DNA of 64,000 nucleotides from an uncultured Chitinophaga sp. (GCA_902168205.1 CABHOK010000003.1:2108001-2172000); one strand, 5' to 3'; positions 53,316 to 62,297 are shown, counted from the first letter of the stretch. Translations and numbers: made by a program. The notes: generated from the sequence alone by a model not told the origin.

Positions 53316-54968
53316 TCATTCAGATTTCAATCGTTTGAAATAATTGATTAGCCCGTTTGTTGAAGAGTCGTGAGAGGAGATTTCTTCAGCAGCCGTAAGT
53401 TCCGGAAGTATTTTCTTCGCCAGAACTTTTCCAAGTTCAACGCCCCACTGATCAAAACTGAAAATGTTCCAGATGATTCCCTGGGCAAAAATCTTATGCT
53501 CATATATAGCAATGAGACTACCCAATGTTTCCGGTGTCAGCTTTTTGAAAAGTATACTGTTGCTTGGTCTGTTACCTTCGAACACGCGGAATGGTGCATG
53601 AAACTTGATAGCTTCTTTGTCGAGTCCTGCTTTTGCAAGTTCAGCTTCAACTTCTTCCTGCGTTTTACCGCGCATCAATGCTTCGGTCTGTGCAAAGTAA
53701 TTCGAAAGTAATTTATCGTGATGATCACTCAGTGGATTATGACTGATTGCAGGCGCGATGAAGTCGCACGGTATAAGTTTGGTTCCCTGATGTATCAGTT
53801 GATAGAAAGCGTGTTGTCCGTTCGTGCCAGGCTCGCCCCATATAACAGGACCTGTCTGGTACGTTACCGGTTCACCATTACGATCTACAGATTTACCGTT
53901 ACTCTCCATGTTGCCTTGCTGAAAGTAAGCAGCGAAGCGATGCAGGTATTGATCGTACGGTAATATAGCTTCTGATGCCGCTCCGAAGAAATTGTTATAC
54001 CATATACCCAGCAACGCGAGTACAACTGGTATATTTTTCTCGAACGGTTCATTCCTGAAATGATTGTCAACAGCATGGGCTCCGCTCAACAGCTTCTCGA
54101 AGTTTTCAAAGCCGATGGTACAGGCTATTGATAAACCGATAGAAGACCAGAGCGAGTAACGACCACCAACCCAATCCCAGAATACAAACATATTCTCCGG
54201 TGCTATACCAAACTTTGTAACTTCTTTCTGGTTGGTTGATACGGCTACAAAGTGTTTCGCCACTTCACCTTTGCCACCTGTTTTTTCGAGGAACCAAGCG
54301 CGCGCTGATTCAGCATTCGTCATCGTCTCCTGTGTAGTAAATGTTTTGGATGCAATGATAAATACCGTTGTCTCCGGGTTAACACGCTTTACAATTTCAG
54401 CAATGTGTGTACCATCAACATTGGATACAAAGTGAGGTGTTATATTTTTCCAATAGGGGCGGAGTGCCTCTGTTACCATATAGGGGCCGAGATCGGAACC
54501 ACCTATACCTATATTTACTATATCTGTAATCGCTTTACCGCTATAGCCTTTCCAGGTGCCGTTAATAAGGTTGGATGAGAAAGTTTTCATCTGGTTCAAC
54601 ACAGCGTTAACATCGGGCATCACATCAATCCCTTCAGCAAGAATGGGAGCGTTGGAGCGGTTACGCAAGGCTATATGCAATACCGAGCGACCTTCCGTCT
54701 GGTTGATAGCTTCGCCCCGGAACAATGCATCGATAGCGTCTTGCAATTCAACTTCTTTTGCAAGGGCTATCAGCTCTTTCATTACCTCCTCGTTGATTAT
54801 GTTTTTGGAATAATCAACCAGAATGTCGTTGAACTGGACATGGAATTTTTCAAAGCGACCCGGATCTTCTGCAAACATCTCGCGCATGTGCGTTGCCTGC
54901 ATGTGTAGGAAGAGCGCTTCAAGTCTCTGCCAGGCTGCGGTTTCTGTTGGATTCTGGTTTGGTAACAT
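53316..54968 (-). CDS. pgi: Glucose-6-phosphate isomerase
   Basis: 550 aa, the long bacterial/eukaryotic type. [14 protein letters not shown] and [17 protein letters not shown] (phosphate loop), [20 protein letters not shown] (PGI signature 1), [20 protein letters not shown] (catalytic His) and [10 protein letters not shown] (catalytic Lys, signature 2). Interconverts glucose and fructose 6-phosphates. First gene of pgi-pfkA-glk, 59 bp before pfkA. Confidence 0.96.
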   Translation of the reverse strand: MLPNQNPTETAAWQRLEALFLHMQATHMREMFAEDPGRFEKFHVQFNDILVDYSKNIINEEVMKELIALAKEVELQDAIDALFRGEAINQTEGRSVLHIALRNRSNAPILAEGIDVMPDVNAVLNQMKTFSSNLINGTWKGYSGKAITDIVNIGIGGSDLGPYMVTEALRPYWKNITPHFVSNVDGTHIAEIVKRVNPETTVFIIASKTFTTQETMTNAESARAWFLEKTGGKGEVAKHFVAVSTNQKEVTKFGIAPENMFVFWDWVGGRYSLWSSIGLSIACTIGFENFEKLLSGAHAVDNHFRNEPFEKNIPVVLALLGIWYNNFFGAASEAILPYDQYLHRFAAYFQQGNMESNGKSVDRNGEPVTYQTGPVIWGEPGTNGQHAFYQLIHQGTKLIPCDFIAPAISHNPLSDHHDKLLSNYFAQTEALMRGKTQEEVEAELAKAGLDKEAIKFHAPFRVFEGNRPSNSILFKKLTPETLGSLIAIYEHKIFAQGIIWNIFSFDQWGVELGKVLAKKILPELTAAEEISSHDSSTNGLINYFKRLKSE

Positions 54969-55047
54969 AATTTTGAAAAATTAGGAAGTGCGAAGATAGA
55001 GTTTATGCTTAAAAACCCTAAAGCCTGTACTTTTTTAACCAGAAACC

Positions 55048-55083
55048 AATCTTCTAATCTTGTAATCTTATAATCTTCCAATT
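55048..55083. repeat. Short TAATCTT word array upstream of pgi
   Basis: Four near-copies of TAATCTTN in about 35 bp (AATCTTCTAATCTTGTAATC... TTATAATCTTCC). Low-complexity intergenic repeat of the same general kind as the heptamer at 34306, but with a different word. Confidence 0.6.
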
Positions 55084-55100
55084 TTGCAAGCTCCTAAAAA

Positions 55101-55135
55101 CGAAAAAGCCTGAAGTACGAGACCTCAGGCTTTCC
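55101..55135 (-). terminator. Terminator of tex
   Basis: AAAGCCTGA (55105-55113) pairs with TCAGGCTTT (55125-55133). Read on the minus strand, a T-rich tail (TTTTTCGTTTTT) follows the stem. Confidence 0.75.
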
Positions 55136-55154
55136 ATACAGTTTTTAATGCGAG

Positions 55155-57434
55155 TTACTTCTTGAACTTGCTCACGAGCATAGCAAGTTTTTCTTCCATG
55201 CTAACCTCTTTCTCTTTCGGCTTGCTGTTGTCCTTACGGTTACGTTGTTGTGATCCTCCACCGCTACCTGCCGGTGCCTGATCAGCAAACGGATTGCTCT
55301 TCATCGAGAGACCTATACGCTTACGCGGAACATCAACCTCTACCACGGTAACTTTTACTTTCTGCTGAACGGTAACAACCTCCTTCGGATCTTTAATAAA
55401 CTTGTCAGACAAGTGACTGATATGAACCAGCCCATCCTGGTGTACACCTATATCTACAAAGGCACCAAAGTTGGTAACGTTCGTTACAATGCCGGGCAGC
55501 GACATACCTATCTTGAGATCGGCAATGGTATTTACACCATCCGTAAAGCTGAAGATTTCAAATGTCTGGCGCGGGTCACGTCCGGGTTTTTCAAGCTCGG
55601 AGAGTATATCTGTCAAAGTCGGGAGACCAACTTTTTCTGTCACGTATTTTTTCAGATCAAGTTGTCTGCGCAGTTCGGCACTGCTCATCAGTTCTTTTAC
55701 AGAGCAACCTAAATCAGAGGCCATCTGCTGAACGATCGGGTAACTTTCCGGGTGTACGGCACTGGCATCGAGCGGATTCTCTGCTTCACGAATGCGCAAG
55801 AAACCTGCAGCCTGCTCGAATACTTTTTCTCCGAGGCGCGATACTTTCATCAACGACTCACGATTTTTGAACGGTCCGTTTTGATTACGGTGTTCAACTA
55901 TATTTTTAGCAAGCGATGGACTCAAACCGGATACGTAGGAGAGGAGCTCCTTACTCGCTGTATTTACTTCAACGCCAACCGAGTTCACGCAACTCATCAC
56001 CACGTCATCAAGACCTTGCTTGAGTTTAGACTGATCAACATCGTGCTGATATTGTCCTACACCAATCGATTTAGGATCGATCTTTACAAGTTCTGCAAGC
56101 GGGTCGGTAAGTCTTCTTCCGATAGACACCGCACCACGAACGGTAACATCTTTATCCGGGAATTCATCGCGGGCAACTTCGGATGCTGAGTATACCGAAG
56201 CCCCACTTTCGTTTACCATTACGATGATGATCTTGTTGCTGAGGCCGATCGATTTGGCAAACGCTTCTGTTTCGCGTCCAGCCGTACCGTTGCCTATAGC
56301 AATGGCTTCAATATCATACTTCTCACAAAGTGATTTAATGAGTGCCGCAGACTTGGCAGTTTCACGCTGAGGCTCGTGCGGATATATAACATCGTGATGC
56401 AATAATTTACCCTGGCGATCGAGGCACACAACTTTACAGCCGGTTCTGAAACCAGGGTCAAGTGCCAGCACATTTTTCTGTCCGAGCGGTGCAGCGAGCA
56501 GAAGTTCTTTCAGGTTAGAAGCAAATACTTTGATCGCTTCTTCGTCTGCTTTCATCTTCGACTCCATGCGTACTTCTGTTTCCAGTGACGGACGTAGCAG
56601 TCGTTTGTAGCTGTCTTTAATAGCAAGACGTACCTGTTCGGCAGCAGCGTTTTCAGTTTTTATATACTGACGCTCCATCGAGCTGATAGCCTGTTCTTCA
56701 GGCGGATATATATCGAGTGCAAGTATACCTTCCTTCTCGCCTCTGCGCATAGCGAGCAAGCGGTGTGATGGTGTTTTGGATATAGGCTCAGTCCATTCAA
56801 AGTAGTCTTTGAATTTCTGCCCTTCCGCTTCTTTACCTTTCAGCACGCGTGACTCCACAGCACCTTCGCTCCAGAAAATTTCACGCACATTTTTACGCGT
56901 ATCCGGATTTTCACTTACCCATTCTGCCATGATATCGCGGGCGCCATCCAATGCTTCTTCGAGACTCGCCACTCCTTTTTCAGAATCAACAAACGACTTG
57001 GCGAATTCTTCCAGGTCAAATTTCTCCTGGTCGAACAAGCGCTGCGCAAGGGGTTCAAGACCTTTCTCTTTCGCCACGCTCGCGCGGGTTTTACGTTTGG
57101 GCTTATACGGAAGGTAAATATCTTCCAGTTCAGCGAGGGTTTCAGCAACTACGATCGAAGACATCAACTCCGGTGTAAGCTTTCCTTGCTTTTCAATTGA
57201 GCTGATAATGGCTTCTCTGCGTTTATCCAATTCACGCAACTGCTCGATACGGTCGCGGACGTTGGTAATCATTACTTCATCCATACTGCCGGTCATTTCT
57301 TTCCGGTAGCGCGAGATAAAAGGAATGGTGGCACCTTCAGCCAGCAGGTCACCAACAGCTTTGACATTCTTGAGGGGTTGTGAGAATTCTTTTGCAATCT
57401 GTTCAACCCACCGTGCGAGATTCTCTTGTTCCAT
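55155..57434 (-). CDS. tex: Tex-family RNA-binding transcription accessory protein
   Basis: 759 aa from the ATG at 57434 (MEQENLARWVEQIAKEFSQPL); the frame is open to 57926, but that part overlaps mgsA antisense and is not Tex-like. Helical N-terminus (~1-320), YqgF/RNase-H-like domain (VLALDPGFRTGCKVVCLDRQGKLLHHD), helix-hairpin-helix repeats (~490-560) and an S1 domain (~640-715; LPGIVTNVTNFGAFVDIGVHQDGLVHISHL). A Gly/Ser/Gln-rich, then Lys-rich tail ends the protein. Conserved housekeeping protein acting on nucleic acids and transcription. Confidence 0.95.
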   Translation of the reverse strand: MEQENLARWVEQIAKEFSQPLKNVKAVGDLLAEGATIPFISRYRKEMTGSMDEVMITNVRDRIEQLRELDKRREAIISSIEKQGKLTPELMSSIVVAETLAELEDIYLPYKPKRKTRASVAKEKGLEPLAQRLFDQEKFDLEEFAKSFVDSEKGVASLEEALDGARDIMAEWVSENPDTRKNVREIFWSEGAVESRVLKGKEAEGQKFKDYFEWTEPISKTPSHRLLAMRRGEKEGILALDIYPPEEQAISSMERQYIKTENAAAEQVRLAIKDSYKRLLRPSLETEVRMESKMKADEEAIKVFASNLKELLLAAPLGQKNVLALDPGFRTGCKVVCLDRQGKLLHHDVIYPHEPQRETAKSAALIKSLCEKYDIEAIAIGNGTAGRETEAFAKSIGLSNKIIIVMVNESGASVYSASEVARDEFPDKDVTVRGAVSIGRRLTDPLAELVKIDPKSIGVGQYQHDVDQSKLKQGLDDVVMSCVNSVGVEVNTASKELLSYVSGLSPSLAKNIVEHRNQNGPFKNRESLMKVSRLGEKVFEQAAGFLRIREAENPLDASAVHPESYPIVQQMASDLGCSVKELMSSAELRRQLDLKKYVTEKVGLPTLTDILSELEKPGRDPRQTFEIFSFTDGVNTIADLKIGMSLPGIVTNVTNFGAFVDIGVHQDGLVHISHLSDKFIKDPKEVVTVQQKVKVTVVEVDVPRKRIGLSMKSNPFADQAPAGSGGGSQQRNRKDNSKPKEKEVSMEEKLAMLVSKFKK

Positions 57435-57514
57435 AAATTTTAAACAGGTCGGCAAAAATAGAAGAAGGAATGTAACCTGCAATACTGTATTTTTATCCGT
57501 ATTTAACTTTCGGT

Positions 57515-57946
57515 ATGACGAAAAAAAAGATAGCCCTTGTGGCTCACGATAATAAGAAGAAGGAGCTAATTGAATGGTCGAAGTTGCATCGCGACAGTAT
57601 GGAAAAATTTGAAATTTATGCGACCGGTACAACAGGAAGATTGCTCGAACAGGAATTGCAATTACCCATACACATGCTGCACAGCGGACCGCTCGGTGGC
57701 GACCAGCAGATCGGTGCTTTAATATCGGAAGGACAAATAGAAGCACTCGTTTTTTTCTGGGATCCAATGGAGCCACTTCCGCACGATCAGGATATAAAAG
57801 CGTTGCTGCGTATAGCCACCGTGTGGAATATTCCCATAGCATGCAACCGCTCAACAGCAGATCTTTTGTTTTCAACCCCGACACTCTTGTACGACTATGA
57901 GCGTGTAAAACCAGATTTTTCAGCATACCAAAGCCGAAAACTGTAA
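57515..57946 (+). CDS. mgsA: Methylglyoxal synthase
   Basis: 143 aa. KIALVAHDNKKKELIEW at the N-terminus, FEIYATGTTGRLLE, HSGPLGGDQQIGALI, ALVFFWDPMEPLPHDQDI with the catalytic Asp, and PIACNRSTADLLFSTP, all typical of MgsA. It converts dihydroxyacetone phosphate to methylglyoxal, a bypass relieving phosphate-starved or sugar-phosphate-overloaded glycolysis. Divergent from tex, with 80 bp between starts. Confidence 0.94.
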   Translation: MTKKKIALVAHDNKKKELIEWSKLHRDSMEKFEIYATGTTGRLLEQELQLPIHMLHSGPLGGDQQIGALISEGQIEALVFFWDPMEPLPHDQDIKALLRIATVWNIPIACNRSTADLLFSTPTLLYDYERVKPDFSAYQSRKL

Positions 57947-58017
57947 TTAAATTATTTGGCCGAGTTCTTGAAAATTAAATTCAACGTTGTAAGTTTGCGC
58001 TCCCATTTAGAAAAGAT

Positions 58018-58091
58018 GGCGCGGTAGCTCAGGTGGTTAGAGCGTTGGATTCATAACCCAAAGGTCGGGGGTTCAACTCCCCCCCGCGCTA
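58018..58091 (+). tRNA. tRNA with CAT anticodon (elongator Met, possibly Ile2)
   Basis: 74-nt cloverleaf: acceptor GGCGCGG/CCGCGCT (first pair G-U) plus A73, D arm GCTC..GAGC, anticodon loop TTCATAA and T arm GGGGG-TTCAACT-CCCCC. CCA is not encoded. The anticodon stem ends in an A-C mismatch. Initiator features are absent. CAT could be read as Ile2 after lysidine modification, so Met is the default. It is followed after nine bases by a hairpin and an accessory region. Confidence 0.9.
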
Positions 58092-58226
58092 CACAACATT
58101 AAAAAGCCTGAAATCGTAAAGATTTCAGGCTTTTTTTGGTTCGAAGTAATCCTGTTGTCACCATACCTCTAAAAGGTATCACAATTTCAATGTTTCTTAT
58201 TTTGACTAATTAAGCGTGTTCGAACC
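58089..58226. repeat. Structured element, copy A (attached to tRNA 3' end)
   Basis: Starts with CTACACAAC at the tRNA end, contains the hairpin 58101-58137, then TTCGAAGTAATCCTGTT, and ends in an outer arm GTGTTCGAACC (58216-58226). It shares this order with copy B at 60368-60559: nearly identical from CTACACAAC to CCTGTT, with drifting similarity up to the outer arm and beyond (TATAAATCGATT). In this copy the left GGTTCGAAC arm is taken by the tRNA T arm (GGGTTCAAC). Confidence 0.65.
58101..58137 (+). terminator. Terminator of the tRNA transcript
   Basis: AAAAAGCCTGAAATC (58101-58115), loop GTAAA, GATTTCAGGCTTTTTTT (58121-58137). Perfect 15-bp stem with a T run. Confidence 0.9.
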
Positions 58227-58549
58227 TCTCTATCCGTTATAACTATAAATCGATTCGAGTATAGGGCAGACGAATATTTACTTGCAAATAAGTATTTGTG
58301 GTATATATTAGCTCGTGCTGATTGAATATACATTCCTCGTAATATACATCTGAAAGAAGTATGGAGAAAGATGGTATTGCGTGCTATATATAACATAGAT
58401 AAACGTCATTACACTATATATGTATAGTTTATTGTCTAAGCGAGGTATGTATTATAGCTGGATATTCGCCTTCAAAATGGTATCCTATCTAGGACATTTA
58501 AATAGGCAATAGTATCAGGAACAAAAAAAATCTTTATCTATCTTAGTAT
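58227..58549. other. AT-rich region before the AraC-type gene
   Basis: 323 bp with no supported gene. Many TATATA words (CTATATATAACATAG, CACTATATATGTATAG). Probably carries the AraC promoter; TATCTTAG near 58537 is only a poor -7 match. Confidence 0.4.
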
Positions 58550-59437
58550 ATGAAATCTTCTGTTGTGCCCTTTAGGTCCTCTGATAGCGTTAGAAATGAC
58601 GCAGCTACTTTTCATGTAGTTGACCTGAGTGAAGAAACTCATAACGCGGGCATATCATTTGAATATGATCGGAAATTATTCTACACGGTAACTTTATTGC
58701 AAGGAGAATATCAACTCGAATTCGAGGACAGGAACATAGATGTTTCGGGTAACACACTAATTTTTACCACCACTAAAATTCCTTTCGGGATACATGCTAC
58801 TGGAGGGTATGCTGGTATCATTTGCATGTTCAAGGAGGAGTTTGTTACCAAAGCCAACAGTGGTCATCGGTTGTTGGAGTTTCCGGTTTATAAACCAGGT
58901 ACGCAGCATATTTACTCGCTCACAAATGAACAAAAAAAACATTTCGTTGATATCTACAATAAAATGTTTGACGAGGCGAGGGATAATAGCACCTTTAAGG
59001 AAAGCCTGCAACGCACGTATCTGCTTGAATTGATTTTTAATGCACAGAAGCTCGCTCCGGTCAATTCATTTGTAAAAAGAAATAACACGACCGATGTTAT
59101 TGCCTGTTCCTTTATCCGGTTATTAGAATCGCAGTTCCCTATCGAATCCCCACAGAATGCGATCAAGCTGAAGACTTCCAAAGATTTTGCAGACAATCTT
59201 TCCCTTCATCCTAATTATCTGAACCGGCAAGTCAAGTTGAGCAAAGGAAGGACTGTAAGCGAGATCATTGCCGCCAGGCTTATTCAGGAAGCCAAGATCT
59301 TATTGAAATTAACCAACTGGCATATTGCTGAGATCTCATTTGCACTCGGTTTCGAAGAGGCTTCGCATTTTAACGTATTTTTTAAAAAGCACGTTGATAT
59401 CTCTCCTACAGACTATAGGAAATTACAGAATGAATAG
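58550..59437 (+). CDS. AraC-family transcriptional regulator
   Basis: 295 aa. N-terminal cupin-like sensing domain (~20-170; FYTVTLLQGEYQLEFEDRNIDVSGNTLIFTTTKIPFG) and a C-terminal double HTH (~185-293; DFADNLSLHPNYLNRQVKLSKGRTVSEIIAARLIQEAKILLKLTNWHIAEISFALGFEEASHFNVFFKKHVDISPTDYRK). The following gene, 118 bp away on the same strand, is a short-chain dehydrogenase, its likely target; AraC-SDR pairs of this kind are frequent in Bacteroidota accessory regions. Confidence 0.9.
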   Translation: MKSSVVPFRSSDSVRNDAATFHVVDLSEETHNAGISFEYDRKLFYTVTLLQGEYQLEFEDRNIDVSGNTLIFTTTKIPFGIHATGGYAGIICMFKEEFVTKANSGHRLLEFPVYKPGTQHIYSLTNEQKKHFVDIYNKMFDEARDNSTFKESLQRTYLLELIFNAQKLAPVNSFVKRNNTTDVIACSFIRLLESQFPIESPQNAIKLKTSKDFADNLSLHPNYLNRQVKLSKGRTVSEIIAARLIQEAKILLKLTNWHIAEISFALGFEEASHFNVFFKKHVDISPTDYRKLQNE

Positions 59438-59555
59438 TTAGTCTGAACAACAGTTGAAGTAAAAGTTTGATTTTAGAAAGGATCGGTTCTGTTTGCGCTA
59501 ACATCAGCCGTTCAACCCGCTATACTTTTGTCTTGTAAATAAAATAACTTATTAA

Positions 59556-60287
59556 ATGACAAAGATAGCATTAGTAACCGGTGCGAATAAGGGTATTGGT
59601 TTTGAAACTGCGAAACAACTTGCAGAGCGCAACATCAAGGTTTTACTGGGAGCAAGAAATGAAGCTGAAGGCAAAAAAGCTGAAGAGGTTTTAAGAAAGT
59701 TGTCTTTAGATGTCACCTTCGTAAAACTTGACATCAGTAATTCGGCAGACATCCAAAATATAAAGAGCTACATTGAAAGTAATTACGGTGTGCTGGATAT
59801 TTTGATTAATAACGCAGCTGTATTTTTAGACAGCGCGTGGTTTGGGAACAATACGGAAACAGTGTCGCAGCAGACACTACGGGATACGTTCGATATCAAC
59901 TACTTCGGAACAGTAGAATTGACGCAAGCTTTAATGCCGGCAATCAAAAAAAGCAAAGCGGGGCGTATCGTAAACATTAGCAGTGTTTCGGGGTCGTTTG
60001 GTGCTCATCTGGACGAATCACACTTTCTATACGCCTTGAAACCCTACGCGTATAGCGCTTCGAAAACAGCCTTAAATCAATTTACAGTTTTTCTGGCGCA
60101 TGCACTCCGCGAAACGAATATAAAAGTAAACGCAGCAAATCCGGGTTGGGTTAAAACCTCTATTGGTTCAGATCAAGCTCCGCTTACTCCTGAAGAAGGT
60201 GCGAAAACTGGCGTGGCGCTGGCGCTAATGGATGATAATGGACCAACGGGTACTTTCTCTCAATCTGGCGAAGTGTTGCCATGGTAA
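59556..60287 (+). CDS. Short-chain dehydrogenase/reductase (SDR)
   Basis: 243 aa, classical SDR. TGANKGIGFETAKQL is the nucleotide-binding TGxxxGxG motif, DILINNAA the NNAG-like motif, the catalytic Ser lies in NISSVSGSFGAH and the YxxxK pair in YAYSASKTAL. NADP preference is suggested by LGARNEAEGKK. TACTTTTG at 59523-59530 matches the -7 promoter element, but the nearest upstream TTTG is too far away. Substrate unknown. It lies between structured-element copies A and B with the AraC gene. Confidence 0.9.
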   Translation: MTKIALVTGANKGIGFETAKQLAERNIKVLLGARNEAEGKKAEEVLRKLSLDVTFVKLDISNSADIQNIKSYIESNYGVLDILINNAAVFLDSAWFGNNTETVSQQTLRDTFDINYFGTVELTQALMPAIKKSKAGRIVNISSVSGSFGAHLDESHFLYALKPYAYSASKTALNQFTVFLAHALRETNIKVNAANPGWVKTSIGSDQAPLTPEEGAKTGVALALMDDNGPTGTFSQSGEVLPW

Positions 60288-60367
60288 GAATTTATAGTCC
60301 TGAAGCACTATAGTTGGGCACCCGTTCTTGAGTGCTGTAGGACTTTTAAAACAGGACGGAGAAATTT

Positions 60368-60559
60368 GATTTTAAGTAAATCCTGAAGGAAAAGGTTCGA
60401 ACTACCGACCCTACAGTCTACACAACGTCAAAAAGCCTGAAATCGTAAAGATTTCAGGCTTTTTTGGGTTCGAAGTAATCCTGTTCAGTTCATTGTATCC
60501 TCGAAATTCTTACAAATTCAAGGTTTTAAATTTATTGACTAATCAAGAGTGTTCGAACC
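60368..60559. repeat. Structured element, copy B
   Basis: Left block 60368-60421 (GATTTTAA ... GAAGGAAAAGGTTCGAACTA ... CAGTCTAC) is identical to copy C (61942-61995) at 49 of 54 positions. Then come the hairpin 60430-60465, GGGTTCGAAGTAATCCTGTT, and the outer arm GTTCGAACC (60551-60559), inverse of GGTTCGAAC at 60394-60402. Just beyond, TATAAATCGATTTATA (60575-60590) is a perfect palindrome. The 60560-60769 remainder holds nothing recognisable. Confidence 0.75.
60430..60465 (+). terminator. Hairpin of copy B, terminator-like
   Basis: AAAAAGCCTGAAATC, loop GTAAA, GATTTCAGGCTTTTTT; same stem and loop as at the tRNA. It may terminate SDR transcripts from upstream and, being symmetric, NTF2 transcripts from the right. 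Confidence 0.8.
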
Positions 60560-60769
60560 AGTGTGTCAGGATATTTATAAATCGATTTATAGTATATAGA
60601 AGTAGCATATAGTATATATAACATTGGCTATATTTTGTCACGGTCGACACTTAATGCCTCCTTTTGCTTCACGTTGATTTTTGTTCTGGACGCTCTGTCA
60701 CTGATCTTAGCTGACGTTCTGAAATGGGTATAGCAAGAAGAGGAAACGAAATTCCTGACAGTGTGCTGC

Positions 60770-61186
60770 TCAGGGACTGATCCTGGATGTGCAGTATCGG
60801 GCGATCTGCCACGCTCCGGTGGCCGACTTACGCAAAAGGAACAGCTCGTTATACGCCGAATGCATTACGACACCAGTGGCTTTGTTGGTCTCGCTTCCTT
60901 CAGTCGAGCTCCGAACGAATGCCCAGTCGGGACTGATCTGCACAACCTCCTTGATTTCATAGTGCATGTTAAAGCCGACCGCTTGGAATACGTCGGGATA
61001 GATCCTGGCAAGGTCGTCCTTGCCCACTGACGCCCGCAGACCGGGACCCATTAGGACGCCATCATCAGCGTATGTGGCTAAAACGTGGGCCACGTCAGCG
61101 CGATTGAACGCTGTCAAGTAGGCGACAGCCGTTGCTTCGATAGAGGCCAGTTCCTCATTCATTGCTTCATTCATTGCTTCATTCAT
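60770..61186 (-). CDS. SnoaL/NTF2-like small protein (SgcJ/EcaC type)
   Basis: 138 aa. NTF2-like cone fold: ATAVAYLTAFNRADVAHVLATYADDGVLMGPG, DLARIYPDVFQAVGFNMHYEIKEV, DWAFVRSSTEG and YNELFLLRKSATGAWQIARYC. Such proteins bind or act on small hydrophobic ligands; no catalytic claim is possible. The N-terminus is a tandem MNEA repeat encoded by 12-bp units (ATTCATTGCTTC on plus), so the true ATG may be 61186, 61174 or 61162. Its base composition is visibly richer in G+C than its AT-rich surroundings, suggesting acquisition. Divergent from the HxlR gene. Confidence 0.78.
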   Translation of the reverse strand: MNEAMNEAMNEELASIEATAVAYLTAFNRADVAHVLATYADDGVLMGPGLRASVGKDDLARIYPDVFQAVGFNMHYEIKEVVQISPDWAFVRSSTEGSETNKATGVVMHSAYNELFLLRKSATGAWQIARYCTSRISP

Positions 61187-61400
61187 TATTCACTTATTTG
61201 TTATTCCTTCGAATCATTAACGTTGATGATAAAGTTCTTTTTAATGGTCAATAATCTTGTGCTCCAATAAATCGCGAAACTTTATCTTGATATTTCGAAC
61301 AACCAGTAGGGAGAAGATCAAAGTCTTCGACTGTGATCTTGAGGAAAATTTGAAAACTACAGTGCAAACGTAAATTCATTACTATACTTTTGAAAGTAGT

Positions 61401-61421
61401 ATACTAAAACTGTATTAGTAT
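61401..61421. promoter_or_regulatory. Candidate HxlR operator
   Basis: ATACTAA-N7-TTAGTAT, a perfect 7-bp inverted repeat, lies 45 bp upstream of the HxlR gene; a second dyad TACTTT-TG-AAAGTA sits at 61385-61398. It lies between divergent NTF2 and HxlR genes, where one HxlR dimer could control both. The rest of 61187-61465 is AT-rich without a gene. Confidence 0.45.
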
Positions 61422-61465
61422 GTAAAATAATAGTAATGTTGATTTACAATTAGATACATTTATAA

Positions 61466-61795
61466 ATGGAAGAAAAAAATATGTGCCCGGTAGACTATGC
61501 CGTCAATTTATTGAGTGGAAAATACAAATTGCGTATTCTTCATGCTTTACTTCAGGAAAGCCCGCAACGCTTTAAAGTATTGGAACGAAGGATCACGGGT
61601 ATTTCGCCAACCATGTTGACCTCACAGTTACGCGAACTTGAAAAAGACGGGTTGATTGGCAGAACCATATTTGCAACTGTACCGCCTACCGTAGAGTACA
61701 ATATAACTTCAGTGGGGCAGTCTACCTTGCCTATGCTTAATGAAATTTATAAGTGGGGTTTGGCTCATCAATCGGATAATTTAAAGAAGAACTGA
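61466..61795 (+). CDS. HxlR-family winged-helix regulator
   Basis: 109 aa. CPVDYAVNLLSGKYKLRILHALLQ, with the near-N-terminal Cys and W/Y-K-x-x-I-L motif of HxlR, then RFKVLERRITGISPTMLTSQLRELEKDGLIGRTIFATVPPTVEYNITSVGQS, the winged helix. Cys7 could sense redox or electrophiles as in HypR-like members. Likely controls itself and the divergent NTF2-like gene. Confidence 0.88.
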   Translation: MEEKNMCPVDYAVNLLSGKYKLRILHALLQESPQRFKVLERRITGISPTMLTSQLRELEKDGLIGRTIFATVPPTVEYNITSVGQSTLPMLNEIYKWGLAHQSDNLKKN

Positions 61796-61941
61796 CGAAG
61801 CGGATGATCCCTTTCTTGTCTTGCATTTTCAGAACAAGCAGAATTCTGCCGGTTCCGTAATTGGATAATAGATTCAGACAAAATATTAGTATTCCGATAA
61901 TGTGGTCAATGCCACTACCTATCGTGAAGCCCAAAATCCTT

Positions 61942-62128
61942 GATTTTAATCAAGTCTTGAAGGAAAAGGTTCGAACTACCGACCCTCCAGTCTACTCTAT
62001 ACTAAAAAGCCAGAAATCATAATGATTTCTGGCTTTTTTTGTTTGAAGTGATTCTGTCCAGTCGGCTATATCTGAGTTTTACGCTGATTCTGATTTTTAT
62101 ATTTTCAATCCGAAGTGCATTTCGAACC
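61942..62128. repeat. Structured element, copy C
   Basis: Left block 61942-61995 (49/54 identical to copy B, including GGTTCGAAC at 61968-61976), hairpin 62004-62039, GTTTGAAGTGATTCTGTCCAGT (matching TTCGAAGTAATCCTGTTCAG of B) and outer arm TTCGAACC at 62121-62128. It separates the NTF2/HxlR module from the ArsR-rhodanese module. 62129-62223 holds nothing identifiable. Confidence 0.72.
62004..62039 (+). terminator. Hairpin of copy C, terminator-like
   Basis: AAAAAGCCAGAAATCAT and ATGATTTCTGGCTTTTTT around a single A. Compared with copies A and B, the stem carries a compensated change (CTG/CAG to CAG/CTG), so pairing is preserved. Confidence 0.8.
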
Positions 62129-62223
62129 TATATCTATACTAGAGAATAACATAGTTCTCTATTATTCAAGCTACTTCAGTCTTTAAAGATCACTGGAATA
62201 GCAGGTATTTTTAAGAAAAAAAA

Positions 62224-62247
62224 CTATTCAATAAATTTATTGAATAG
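62224..62247. promoter_or_regulatory. Perfect 24-bp palindrome upstream of ArsR-rhodanese (probable operator)
   Basis: CTATTCAATAAA followed by its exact reverse complement, 50 bp before the ATG at 62298. ArsR/SmtB regulators bind such AT-rich dyads (ATTCAA...TTGAAT) in their own promoters, so autoregulation is likely. Confidence 0.65.
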
Positions 62248-62297
62248 ATGGAACTGTCGCTCTTGCTTCGGGGTTAGTGTTGTATAGAACAGAAATA

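Noticed and set aside
57435-57926. Long N-terminal extension of Tex
   Set aside because: It is antisense to mgsA and not Tex-like; the family N-terminus starts at 57434.
58018-62128. Integron-type cassette array
   Set aside because: The repeats have hairpins and inverted arms, but no integron integrase, attI or typical attC core sites are visible, and modules have two genes with their own promoters. Kept only as a cassette-like possibility.
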